Assembly: GCA_964487925.1 (NCBI GenBank)
Contig: CAZASZ010000013.1
Span: 1-39,889, forward strand
DNA from: RI-283 sp964487925
GTDB taxonomy: Bacteria > Pseudomonadota > Gammaproteobacteria > SZUA-140
Direction: 5' to 3'
DNA length: 39,889 bases
The translations under genes and the position numbers were made by a program. Positions 7,040 to 15,014 of this stretch are shown in pieces. Numbering within the stretch: the stretch's first letter is position 1; the number at the start of each line of letters is the position of its first letter. The notes under the pieces are model-generated. The model was not told where the DNA came from and did not search any database. It saw nothing but the letters and a program-made list of their open reading frames with translations.

Positions 7040-8836
7040 GTGCAACATATTCGAAACTTTTCCATTATCGCTCATATTGATCACGGCAAGTCCACGTTGG
7101 CCGATAGGCTGATCCAGTTATGTGGGGGGTTGAGTGATCGCGAGATGTCTGCACAGGTCCTCGATTCTATGGATTTGGAACGGGAGCGCGGGATCACCAT
7201 TAAGGCACAGAGCGTGTCTTTAAATTATCGGACACGGGATGGAAAAACCTATCTGCTGAATTTCATCGATACGCCGGGACACGTGGATTTTTCCTACGAG
7301 GTTTCGAGGTCTCTGGCCGCCTGCGAGGGGGCCTTGCTCGTGGTCGATGCTTCTCAGGGTGTCGAGGCCCAGACGGTCGCCAACTGTTATACGGCGATAG
7401 AGCAGGGACTCGAGGTCATTCCGGTCCTCAACAAGATCGATTTGCCCACGGCTGATCCGGACAGGGTCTGTCAGGAGATCGAGGAGATCATCGGGATCGA
7501 TGCCAGCGAGGCCATGTCGGTCAGCGCCAAAACCGGTGCGGGGGTGGAGGACCTTCTCGAGGGGCTCATCACTCGCATTCCGGCGCCAATAGGGGATTCG
7601 GATGGACCATTTCGTGCACTGATCATTGACTCCTGGTTTGATAATTATCTGGGTGTGGTTTCACTGGTCAGGGTCATGGATGGTTGTCTGAACGTTGGCG
7701 GTAAGGTCACTGTCATGTCGACGGGCCGTAGTTACCCCGTGACGCAGGTGGGGATTTTTACGCCCAAGGCCTTGGCGACAGGTAAGCTTGGCGCCGGTGA
7801 GGTCGGGTTTGTAATCGCTGGGATCAAGGAGGTCGATGGTGCGCCGGTTGGCGATACTCTGACCTTGACTCAGAACCCAGTCGCGGAACCATTGCCCGGA
7901 TTCAAGGAGATAAAGCCCCAGGTATTTGCCGGACTCTTTCCGATTAGCGCCGAGGACTATGAGTCCCTGCGCGAGGCCTTGGCCAAGCTGAGGCTAAACG
8001 ATGCCGCCCTATTCTACGAACCGGAAACCTCTCAGGCCCTAGGCTTCGGATTCCGTTGTGGTTTCCTGGGGATGCTCCATATGGAGATCATCCAGGAGCG
8101 CCTTGAACGGGAGTATGATATTGATCTGATATCAACGGCGCCGACCGTTGTTTATGAAGTCATGCTGACCTCGGGGGAGGTTGTGCTTATAGACAACCCA
8201 TCCCGTCTCCCCGAAGTGGGGCGTATTGCTGAGATCCGGGAGCCGATTATTCAGACCGAAATCCTAGTGCCACCTGATTATCTGGGTGCCGTCATTACAC
8301 TCTGCATCGAGAAGCGTGGCGTGCAGAAAAAAATGCTTTATCACGGCCAGCAGGTGGCCTTGAGTTTCGAGCTGCCGATGAGCGAGATGGTCATTGATTT
8401 TTATGACCGCCTGAAGTCGGTTAGCCGCGGATACGCCTCGCTAGACTATAACTTTCAGCGTTTTCACGCAGCCGACCTGGTGCGTCTTGATCTGTTGATT
8501 AATGGCGAGCGGGTTGACGCTCTGTCTTATATCGTACACCGTGACCGGGCGAACCAACGTGGTCGCGAGTTGACGGCAAAGATGCGAGAGTTAATCCCCA
8601 GGCAGATGTTCGATGTCGCCGTTCAAGCAACGATCGGCGCCAAAATCATCGCCAGAGAAACGGTTAAGGCCTTACGCAAGAATGTGACGGCTAAGTGCTA
8701 CGGTGGTGATATTACGCGAAAGCGAAAGTTGCTCGAAAAGCAGAAGGCCGGCAAGAAACGAATGAAACAGTTGGGTTCGGTTGAGATACCACAGGACGCC
8801 TTTCTGGCGGTATTACACACAGGAAAAAAGACATGA
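7040..8836 (+). CDS. lepA: elongation factor 4 (LepA)
   Basis: A 598-residue translational GTPase that acts on stalled or mispositioned ribosomes and in 30S assembly. The G domain begins at once with NFSIIAHIDHGKSTLADRL (G1), then RERGITIKAQ (G2), DTPGHVDFSYEV (G3) and NKIDLP (G4). The EF-G-like domains follow. The C-terminal LepA-specific domain includes the conserved KCYGGDITRKRKLLEKQKAGKKRMKQ stretch (given in part: KCYGGDITRKRKLLEKQK). The length matches E. coli LepA (599). GTG 7040 follows TGAGG at 7031-7035. Its last codon overlaps the lepB start by 4 bp (ATGA), which implies translational coupling as in E. coli lepA-lepB. Confidence 0.97.
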   Translation: MQHIRNFSIIAHIDHGKSTLADRLIQLCGGLSDREMSAQVLDSMDLERERGITIKAQSVSLNYRTRDGKTYLLNFIDTPGHVDFSYEVSRSLAACEGALLVVDASQGVEAQTVANCYTAIEQGLEVIPVLNKIDLPTADPDRVCQEIEEIIGIDASEAMSVSAKTGAGVEDLLEGLITRIPAPIGDSDGPFRALIIDSWFDNYLGVVSLVRVMDGCLNVGGKVTVMSTGRSYPVTQVGIFTPKALATGKLGAGEVGFVIAGIKEVDGAPVGDTLTLTQNPVAEPLPGFKEIKPQVFAGLFPISAEDYESLREALAKLRLNDAALFYEPETSQALGFGFRCGFLGMLHMEIIQERLEREYDIDLISTAPTVVYEVMLTSGEVVLIDNPSRLPEVGRIAEIREPIIQTEILVPPDYLGAVITLCIEKRGVQKKMLYHGQQVALSFELPMSEMVIDFYDRLKSVSRGYASLDYNFQRFHAADLVRLDLLINGERVDALSYIVHRDRANQRGRELTAKMRELIPRQMFDVAVQATIGAKIIARETVKALRKNVTAKCYGGDITRKRKLLEKQKAGKKRMKQLGSVEIPQDAFLAVLHTGKKT

Positions 8837-9630
8837 ACTTTGATTTTCAGGCCATGATGCTGCTCGCCCTTATCCTGAGTGGTGTTATTTGGGTAGTCGA
8901 TGCGCTGGTATTTGCGCGACACCGGACGGCTAGGGCGCCTGAAGGCGCTATTGAACCGGAGGAACGCACACCGGTCCTTGTCGAGTATGCCAAGTCCTTT
9001 TTCCCGATCATACTTGTGGTGCTCATCATCCGATCCTTTCTCGTCGAGCCTTTCCGGATACCGTCGGGCTCGATGTTGCCCACGCTGTTGGTTGGGGATT
9101 TTATCCTCGTCAACAAGTTCTCGTATGGGGTTCGGCTGCCGTTGTTCGGCGTCAAGGTGATTGAGGTCGGCGAGCCCGAGAGAGGTGATGTTGTTGTTTT
9201 TCGTTATCCTCGGGACCCGTCCGTTGATTACATCAAACGGATCGTCGGTCTTCCCGGTGATCATGTGCACTATGAGAACAAGACGATCTTCATAAATGGT
9301 GAACGCGTTCCGCAGAAGTCTTTGGGGGTCTATACTGGTATGGGCCAGGGCCTGCAGGTCACGGGTGCGAGCCTACGCGAGGAGCATCTCGGAGAGGTGA
9401 ACCATCAGATTCTGATTCAGACCAGCAGGAAACTCGTTGAGGGTGATTTTGAGGTGCCCAAGGGGCGTTATTTTGTGATGGGCGACAACCGGGATAACAG
9501 TAACGACAGCCGTTTTTGGGGTACTGTACCCGAAGCAAACCTTGTCGGCAGAGCCTTCATGATATGGATGAATTGGGACAAGACTAAAGGCGGCGTTACC
9601 TGGGGACGTCTTGGCTCGAGGATTAAATAG
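8833..9630 (+). CDS. lepB: signal peptidase I (LepB)
   Basis: A 265-residue inner-membrane protease that removes signal peptides from exported proteins. Two N-terminal membrane segments are visible at about residues 7-26 and 55-70. The catalytic serine is Ser80 in IPSGSMLPTLLVGD and the general base is Lys135 in DYIKRIVGLPGD. The conserved box MGDNRDNSNDSRFWG lies near residue 215. It overlaps lepA by 4 bp and is followed 11 bp later by a DUF4845 gene. The exported products in this window (cytochrome, MucD, MshQ) would be likely clients. Prepilins such as MshA need a separate prepilin peptidase that is not in the window. Confidence 0.97.
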   Translation: MNFDFQAMMLLALILSGVIWVVDALVFARHRTARAPEGAIEPEERTPVLVEYAKSFFPIILVVLIIRSFLVEPFRIPSGSMLPTLLVGDFILVNKFSYGVRLPLFGVKVIEVGEPERGDVVVFRYPRDPSVDYIKRIVGLPGDHVHYENKTIFINGERVPQKSLGVYTGMGQGLQVTGASLREEHLGEVNHQILIQTSRKLVEGDFEVPKGRYFVMGDNRDNSNDSRFWGTVPEANLVGRAFMIWMNWDKTKGGVTWGRLGSRIK

Positions 9631-9641
9631 AGGAAATGCCA

Positions 9642-10016
9642 ATGCCACAACCTACTCAGCGAGCCACACAGTCCGGTATGACCTTATTGGCTTTACTCGG
9701 CGTGCTGGTGGTATTAGCCCTGATATTTAGCGTGGTTATCAAGCTTGTACCCGTCTATATTCAGCACTACAGTGTCGTGTCCTCCCTCAGGAACGTCGCT
9801 GCGGAGAGAACCCCCAATTCTAGGGTGACCAAGGCGGGTGTTCGCGCCCGACTATTGCGCCAGTTCAACGTGAATGACATCGATCTCAGCAAAGATACCA
9901 TTTCGATCGAGATGGAGGGCAAGCGTGCCAAGCTTAAGGTCGAATACGAGGTGCGCAAACCATTCGTAGGCAATATCGACCTGATAGTTCACTTTGACAA
10001 CAGTGTCGAGTTATAG
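9642..10016 (+). CDS. DUF4845 membrane protein
   Basis: A 124-residue protein with one N-terminal membrane segment (GMTLLALLGVLVVLALIFSV) and a short periplasmic domain. Its place between lepB and rnc and its sequence pattern match the DUF4845 family, which holds this position in many gammaproteobacteria. The start of the segment, S-G-M-T-L-L-A-L-L-G, loosely resembles a pilin N-terminus but lacks the glutamate at +5. ATG 9642 is preferred because AGAGGA at 9629-9634 is 7 nt away, whereas ATG 9636 is too close. The function is not established. Transcription with lepB and rnc is likely. Confidence 0.8.
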   Translation: MPQPTQRATQSGMTLLALLGVLVVLALIFSVVIKLVPVYIQHYSVVSSLRNVAAERTPNSRVTKAGVRARLLRQFNVNDIDLSKDTISIEMEGKRAKLKVEYEVRKPFVGNIDLIVHFDNSVEL

Positions 10017-10026
10017 CATTCGTCAG

Positions 10027-10719
10027 ATGTCACTGCGGCGCTTATGCTCCCGGCTAGGCTATACCTTTGCCGATGAAGCTCTATTGAATTTGGCGTTAAG
10101 CCATCGGAGTGTGGGTAGCCGAAACAATGAGCGGCTCGAATATTTGGGCGATGCCGTACTTGGCTACGTGATCGCCGCAGACCTCTACCAACGTTTTCCA
10201 GATCAAGGTGAAGGGGCGCTGAGTCGCTTGCGGGCACATCTCGTTAAAGGCGAGAGTCTCGCTGCATTGGCGCGTGATCTCGAGCTTGGCGAGAGCCTGC
10301 TCCTAGGGCCAGGGGAACTGCGCAGTGGCGGCGTTCAGCGCGACTCTATTCTGGCCGGCGCACTGGAGGCCATTATTGGTGCTGTTCATCTGGATAGCGG
10401 GGCTGTCGCCAGTCGCGCATTGATTCTGGAGATATTTAAATCCAGGCTGGCCGGATTGACGGTCGAAAAGGCTCGTAAGGACCCTAAGACCCGCCTCCAG
10501 GAATTGTTGCAGTCGGGCGGCGACGGGCTTCCAGAATACCGTCTGACCGAAACCGAAGGGGCACCGCCGATGCAGGAGTTTTATGTGAGTTGTCATCTGC
10601 CCGGTATCGCGGAACCCGTTAAGGGGCGGGGCAGCAGCCGCCGTCGAGCGGAACAGGATGCTGCGGGCCACGCCCTTGAGCTATTACTGAACAACGCGGG
10701 ATTTGATCGTCGTGACTGA
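10027..10719 (+). CDS. rnc: ribonuclease III
   Basis: A 230-residue double-strand-specific endoribonuclease that processes rRNA precursors and mRNAs. The RNase III signature NNERLEYLGDAVLGYVIA near residues 35-52 carries the catalytic acidic residues. A second acidic site lies in DSILAGALEAIIGAVHLDSG. The C-terminal double-stranded RNA-binding domain covers about residues 150-225 (DPKTRLQELLQ...GRGSSRRRAEQDAAGHAL). ATG 10027 gives a family-typical length. A TTG at 9994 would add 11 residues inside the previous gene. No strong ribosome site is seen for either, so coupling to the DUF4845 gene 10 bp upstream is plausible. It overlaps era by 8 bp. Confidence 0.94.
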   Translation: MSLRRLCSRLGYTFADEALLNLALSHRSVGSRNNERLEYLGDAVLGYVIAADLYQRFPDQGEGALSRLRAHLVKGESLAALARDLELGESLLLGPGELRSGGVQRDSILAGALEAIIGAVHLDSGAVASRALILEIFKSRLAGLTVEKARKDPKTRLQELLQSGGDGLPEYRLTETEGAPPMQEFYVSCHLPGIAEPVKGRGSSRRRAEQDAAGHALELLLNNAGFDRRD

Positions 10720-11626
10720 CTCGAGCGTACAAGCGCTGATGCACGTCGGTTATGTGGCGCTCGTGGGGCGTCCAAATGCGGGTAAATCGACGCTGCTGAA
10801 TCGTATCCTTGGTCAAAAAATCAGCATCACGACCCATAAACCTCAAACGACACGCCATCAGATCATCGGAATCAAGACTGGGGACGACAGTCAAGTTATC
10901 TATGTAGACACCCCGGGGATTCACAAACATGGTGGGCGCGCCATCAATCGCGCGATGAACCGTGCGGCCCACAGTGTGTTTCACGACGTCGATGTTATCG
11001 TGATGATTGTTGAAGGCGCCAAATGGGGCGAGGAAGAGGAACTGATACTGGGGTATCTGAGCGACGTCAGTAAACCTGTGATCCTTGTCATCAATAAGGT
11101 GGATCGTATCGCCGACAAGCAAAAACTCCTACCCGTGCTGGAGCGGCACTCAAGCCGCTACCCATTTCATGCCATGATTCCTATTTCGGCCCGCCAGGGC
11201 AAGTATGTTGACGAACTCGAGGATATGGTTACACAGCTTCTACCGCAAGCACCGGCGTTATTTCCCGATGATCAAATCACCGATCGAAGCGAGCGCTTCC
11301 TGGCCGCCGAAATCGTACGTGAAAAACTCATGCGGCAATTGGGTCAAGAGTTGCCCTATGCCCTGACCGTGGAGATCGAGAGCTTTCAGGATGGCGCGGA
11401 GATAATTGAAGTCTCGGCCCTGATCTGGGTGGAGCGGGCTGCCCACAAGGCCATGGTGATCGGCAATCAAGGGGCCCGACTCAAGGATATTGGTATTCAG
11501 GCAAGAAAGGACATGGAGGTCATGTTCGGTAAACAGGTGTTCCTCCAACTCTGGGTTAAGGTGCGGGAGGGTTGGACGGACGACGAGCGTGCCCTGAGGC
11601 GATTTGGTTACGGTGAACATGGATAG
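10712..11626 (+). CDS. era: GTPase Era
   Basis: An essential GTPase that binds the 3' end of 16S rRNA during 30S assembly. With GTG 10712 it is 304 residues. G1 is GRPNAGKSTLLN (about residues 19-30), G2 includes PQTTRHQI, G3 is VDTPGIHKH and G4 is NKVD. The C-terminal KH domain includes VIGNQGARLKDIGIQARKDMEVMFGKQVFLQLWVKV (in part: GNQGARLKDIGIQARKDME). TTG 10703 and ATG 10739 (MHVGYVALVG) are alternative starts. I prefer GTG because it preserves a short overlap with rnc, as in the conserved rnc-era pair. recO follows after 56 bp. Confidence 0.95.
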   Translation: MTDSSVQALMHVGYVALVGRPNAGKSTLLNRILGQKISITTHKPQTTRHQIIGIKTGDDSQVIYVDTPGIHKHGGRAINRAMNRAAHSVFHDVDVIVMIVEGAKWGEEEELILGYLSDVSKPVILVINKVDRIADKQKLLPVLERHSSRYPFHAMIPISARQGKYVDELEDMVTQLLPQAPALFPDDQITDRSERFLAAEIVREKLMRQLGQELPYALTVEIESFQDGAEIIEVSALIWVERAAHKAMVIGNQGARLKDIGIQARKDMEVMFGKQVFLQLWVKVREGWTDDERALRRFGYGEHG

Positions 11627-11682
11627 CATGCTGCGGCGATATCGGGGTCCGCTGATATGATCCGCGCACCCGTCGTCTGACG

Positions 11683-12456
11683 ATGGCGAGTAGGGGACCT
11701 GATGCGTCGACGCTGGAGGCCGCCTATGTCCTGCATCGGCGACCTTATCGGGATTCCAGTCTGATCGCCGATCTGTTGACCATGGACAACGGCCGAATTG
11801 CCCTTGTGGCTCGAGGAGCAAGGCGTCCGCGTTCAAGGGCCGCCTGCGTGAACCAACTTTTTCAACCATTGGCGGTGAGTTGGTGCGGTAAGGGTGATAT
11901 GGGTACTTTGAACCGTGCCGAGGCCACACTGCCACCCTGGCTTCTTCAGGGGCAAGTATTATTTAGTGGCCTGTATATCAACGAACTGCTTGTACGTCTC
12001 CTGCCCCGCCACGCCCCTTGTCCCGAGATATTTTTGCTATATGCCGAAGTCATGGCGGGTCTGTCGGCGGCGGATGCCAATGATACCGCGATACAACAAC
12101 GGCTTAGGTGGTTTGAAGTCCAGTTGCTGCAGCGTATGGGGTATGGGCTGGATTTGGAGCACGAATCGGATACCGGCGTACACGTTGACGGGAATGGGTC
12201 CTATCTCTATCGTCATGATATCGGTATTGTTCGGAGCGCAGGCCCGACTGGGGGCGCTATCGCGGCCCACGAAGGTGTCATGGTTTCAGGCCGTACGCTG
12301 ATAGGTCTGCGTGCGGGCCAAATGGTGCGGGAGCCGGATCTGAAGGAGGCAAAGCGGTTGATGCGCTTTATCCTGTCCGAGTACATTGGTCACCGTCCAT
12401 TGAACAGCCGGGAGGTGTTCAAGGCCTTTTTACATCATCGAACCCGTGCGGGGTAA
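11683..12456 (+). CDS. recO: DNA repair protein RecO
   Basis: A 257-residue RecF-pathway protein that anneals single-stranded DNA and helps load RecA. The N-terminal OB-fold is recognisable in EAAYVLHRRPYRDSSLIADLLT and GRIALVARGARRP, and the helical part in GLYINELLVRLLPRHAPCPEIFLLYAEVM. The C-terminal LKEAKRLMRFILSEYIGHRPLNSREVF is the typical RecO ending. The zinc-site cysteines of some RecO proteins are not evident. ATG 11683 was taken as the only good start. It sits in the usual era-recO-pdxJ-acpS order. Confidence 0.92.
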   Translation: MASRGPDASTLEAAYVLHRRPYRDSSLIADLLTMDNGRIALVARGARRPRSRAACVNQLFQPLAVSWCGKGDMGTLNRAEATLPPWLLQGQVLFSGLYINELLVRLLPRHAPCPEIFLLYAEVMAGLSAADANDTAIQQRLRWFEVQLLQRMGYGLDLEHESDTGVHVDGNGSYLYRHDIGIVRSAGPTGGAIAAHEGVMVSGRTLIGLRAGQMVREPDLKEAKRLMRFILSEYIGHRPLNSREVFKAFLHHRTRAG

Positions 12457-12510
12457 CTCGTCGTGCCAGTTCGTCACTATGCTATTTAAAGTACATTGGA
12501 GAAGTCTTCG

Positions 12511-13251
12511 TTGAGTGCAGCAAAACAGATTCGGTTAGGCGTCAATATCGATCATATAGCCACGGTCCGGCAGTCCAGGGGAACCCGTTATCCTGACCCC
12601 GTTCAGGCCGCCATATTGGCCGAGCAGTCGGGTGGGGACTCCATTACGCTACATCTGCGCGAGGATCGTCGTCATATCCAAGAACGCGATGTGCATATGA
12701 TCAAGTCTGTGCTGCAGACCCGCATGAATCTCGAGATGGCGGTTACCGATGAGATGTTGGCCTTCGCAGAAGTCCTTGCACCGCATGATTGCTGTCTGGT
12801 TCCCGAGCGACGTGAAGAGCTGACGACCGAAGGCGGACTCGATGTACTGTCTCAGATCGATCGAATTCGGTCGGGTTGCGAGCGACTGGCGAATGCCGGT
12901 TGCGTGGTCTCCCTGTTCATCGATCCCGACCCTGCTCAGATCAAGGCCGCCGCAGAGACCGGATGTCATTCGATCGAACTGCATACCGGGCATTACGCCG
13001 ATGCCGCAAACCAGGAGATTGAGGCCAATGAGCTTGAACGTATCGTTATGGCTGCGGAACAGGGACGAAAGGCCGGGCTACAGGTTAACGCCGGCCATGG
13101 ACTGCATTACCACAATGTAGCTGCAATCGCCGCTATCCACGGGGTTGAGGAGCTTAATATTGGCCATGCAATCATTGCTCGCGCCTTGTTTACCGGCTTG
13201 GGCGAGGCCGTTGCCACAATGAAACGTATTATGTGCGAGGCGCGTCGGTGA
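12511..13251 (+). CDS. pdxJ: pyridoxine 5'-phosphate synthase PdxJ
   Basis: Condenses 1-deoxyxylulose 5-phosphate with 3-amino-2-oxopropyl phosphate in DXP-dependent vitamin B6 synthesis. The 246-residue TIM barrel starts with LGVNIDHIATVRQSRGTRYPDP and shows GGDSITLHLREDRRHI, MNLEMAVTDEM, VPERREELTTEGG and the C-terminal NAGHGLHYHN and ELNIGHAIIARALF segments. TTG 12511 is chosen because GGAGAAG at 12498-12504 stands 6 nt upstream. TTG 12496 is in frame but poorly placed. The stop codon overlaps the acpS start (GTGA). Confidence 0.96.
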   Translation: MSAAKQIRLGVNIDHIATVRQSRGTRYPDPVQAAILAEQSGGDSITLHLREDRRHIQERDVHMIKSVLQTRMNLEMAVTDEMLAFAEVLAPHDCCLVPERREELTTEGGLDVLSQIDRIRSGCERLANAGCVVSLFIDPDPAQIKAAAETGCHSIELHTGHYADAANQEIEANELERIVMAAEQGRKAGLQVNAGHGLHYHNVAAIAAIHGVEELNIGHAIIARALFTGLGEAVATMKRIMCEARR

Positions 13252-13661
13252 TTCACGGGATCGGAACGGATATCGTCCACATCCCTAGAATTACGGCTGC
13301 ACTGCATCGTTTTGGCGATCGATTCGCACGTCGAATCCTCAACAGCGGGGAATTCCGGGATCTTGACGGCGTCAACAGGAAGGATGTCTTTCTGGCTAAA
13401 CGTTTTGCTGTCAAAGAGGCGGCGGCCAAGGCAATGGGGACCGGTTTCCGCAAAGGTATCGCGATGTGTGACATCAGTCTCGATCATGATGCCCTGGGAC
13501 GACCTATACTGTCGTTCCATGGGGCCGCAGGAAAGATGTTGGCCGACCTGGGTATTGGGGAGGCGCATGTGAGCGTCTCGGACGAACGCGAATATGCCTT
13601 GGCCTTTGTGACGTTGATACGGGATGGAACCTTTATGGGCTCAAAAACATCACATATCTAA
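13248..13661 (+). CDS. acpS: holo-[acyl-carrier-protein] synthase AcpS
   Basis: Transfers 4'-phosphopantetheine from CoA to apo-ACP, activating fatty-acid synthesis. The 137-residue protein opens with IHGIGTDIVHIPRI, containing the catalytic aspartate, and has FLAKRFAVKEAAAKAMGTGF with the second metal-binding glutamate. It ends in the HVSVSDEREYALAFV strand typical of AcpS. GTG 13248 overlaps the pdxJ stop. A longer start at GTG 13233 lacks family support. The pdxJ-acpS pair is conserved in proteobacteria. It is the last gene of the lepA-to-acpS run. Confidence 0.95.
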   Translation: MIHGIGTDIVHIPRITAALHRFGDRFARRILNSGEFRDLDGVNRKDVFLAKRFAVKEAAAKAMGTGFRKGIAMCDISLDHDALGRPILSFHGAAGKMLADLGIGEAHVSVSDEREYALAFVTLIRDGTFMGSKTSHI

Positions 13662-13691
13662 AGTGGGTATGAATCAGTAACTAATGGGTGC

Positions 13692-13719
13692 TTGCATCAT
13701 CCCTGACTGCAGGTATTAT
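13692..13719 (+). promoter_or_regulatory. possible sigma-70 promoter for the TPR gene
   Basis: TTGCAT (13692-13697) and TATTAT (13714-13719) are separated by 16 nt, a fair match to a housekeeping promoter, in the 209-bp gap after acpS. It would leave a leader of about 145 nt before the TPR gene. Confidence 0.35.
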
Positions 13720-13797
13720 AGCTTTAATGATCAAGAGATTTAGTCCTTCGGTAAAATGGGACGCGTCTGTTATGAGAAAGGCCTATGAATATTAATA

Positions 13798-13816
13798 TCA
13801 GCGAGATATACGCTGA
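13798..13816. other. small inverted repeat in the TPR-gene leader
   Basis: TCAGCG (13798-13803) and CGCTGA (13811-13816) are perfect inverted arms around a 7-nt AT-rich centre, about 55 nt before the TPR gene start. It could be a protein-binding site or a leader hairpin. It is short enough to be chance. Confidence 0.2.
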
Positions 13817-13870
13817 CATATACGCGTACGCATTTGGGAATCGAAATATGAATCACATGGAGGCGTGCTT

Positions 13871-14902
13871 GTGACGGATGATGCGAAAAATATTGTGAAG
13901 TTGTCTCGGAAGGGGTATGCGTTGCTCAACAAACGACGCTACCGTGATGCCGAGGCGGCCTTTCTGGAGGCATATGCGCTGGCCGACACCAATGCCTATG
14001 TCTTGGTTGGCCTAGGGGATGTGTGCCGGAAATTGAAGCGTTTTGACGACGCGATCAATTATTACGAGCAACTCCTCGAAGTTGACCCCGAGAACGTCTT
14101 CGCGCTTCGCGGTATGGGTAATGCCTACCGCGGATTGCAGCGGCACGATCATGCCGTATCGTTTTGGCGGCGCTATCTGGAATGCAAGCCGGGCGATACC
14201 CTTGTCATGGTGCGCCTGGCGGACTCCTTTCGTCGCCAGGATCGATTGCAGGAGGCCGAGCAGCTCTATCGCAAGGCGCTGTCGATGGGTGGGAACGAGC
14301 TATACGCCAATCTCGGTCTGGGCAACCTGTGTTACAAGAAGGGCGACGATGAGACCGCCATGGAGTGTTTCAGGTCTTACTTGTCCATCAACGGGGGCAA
14401 TGTCGCCGTTTTGACCATGATGGGTAATATTCATCAGCGCCATAAACGATTTGAAGACGCCTTGCGCTATTACAAGCGCACGCTTGTCTATGATGCCAAT
14501 AATCCCTTCGCGCTCTACGGCATGGGTAACTGTTATCGCGGTATGCAGCAGCTCGATCAGGCGATTGAGTGCTGGCTGCGGGTCCTAAACCTTGAACCCG
14601 AAAACCAGAATCTCTATACCCGCGTGGGTGATGCTTGTCTCGTCTTGGGGCGATTCGATGAGGCTGAGCGCTATTACCATCGGAGTCTAAGGATCGGATT
14701 TGATCTATATGCCCATCTCGGCCTTGCCAAAGCATATCTGTCGGATGAGAAATTCTCCGAGGCTGAAGTAGAGTGTCGCGCCATCATCGAACGCATGCCT
14801 GATAATCGGCGTGCCTTACTTACGATGGTGGCTATCTGTGAAGCGCGTGGGGATGTCTCTTTGGCTGAACAGATCAAGGAAAAATTGGTGCTTTCCGCCT
14901 AA
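13871..14902 (+). CDS. TPR-repeat protein
   Basis: A 343-residue protein built almost wholly of about ten tandem 34-residue TPR units, for example AYVLVGLGDVCRKLKRFDDA and PFALYGMGNCYRGMQQLDQA. No signal peptide or membrane segment is visible, so it is probably cytoplasmic and acts as a protein-binding scaffold. No enzyme domain is attached. GTG 13871 is chosen because GGAGG at 13859-13863 is 7 nt upstream. GTG 13865 is only 1 nt from it. It stands between acpS and sucA with gaps of 209 and 112 bp, so it is likely its own transcription unit. The partner is unknown and cannot be inferred from the neighbours. Confidence 0.85.
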   Translation: MTDDAKNIVKLSRKGYALLNKRRYRDAEAAFLEAYALADTNAYVLVGLGDVCRKLKRFDDAINYYEQLLEVDPENVFALRGMGNAYRGLQRHDHAVSFWRRYLECKPGDTLVMVRLADSFRRQDRLQEAEQLYRKALSMGGNELYANLGLGNLCYKKGDDETAMECFRSYLSINGGNVAVLTMMGNIHQRHKRFEDALRYYKRTLVYDANNPFALYGMGNCYRGMQQLDQAIECWLRVLNLEPENQNLYTRVGDACLVLGRFDEAERYYHRSLRIGFDLYAHLGLAKAYLSDEKFSEAEVECRAIIERMPDNRRALLTMVAICEARGDVSLAEQIKEKLVLSA

Positions 14903-15014
14903 GCTGCCGTAAACAATATTGGGTCTATACGAAACGAGATAGTCTGGAGGGTGAAGTGTCGGCATGAAAGTTGCCTTCGCGTAAGAGAAGACTAGCAGCG
15001 GCGACAGAAAGCAT

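Noticed and set aside
13798..13830. Repeated TATACG and ATATACGC strings upstream of the TPR gene as a possible repeat array
   Set aside because: Only a few short overlapping copies, not more than expected in an AT-rich leader.
14964..14981. A micro-frame of six codons in the sucA leader
   Set aside because: Too short to judge, and no leader-peptide logic (repeated codons, alternative hairpins) is visible.
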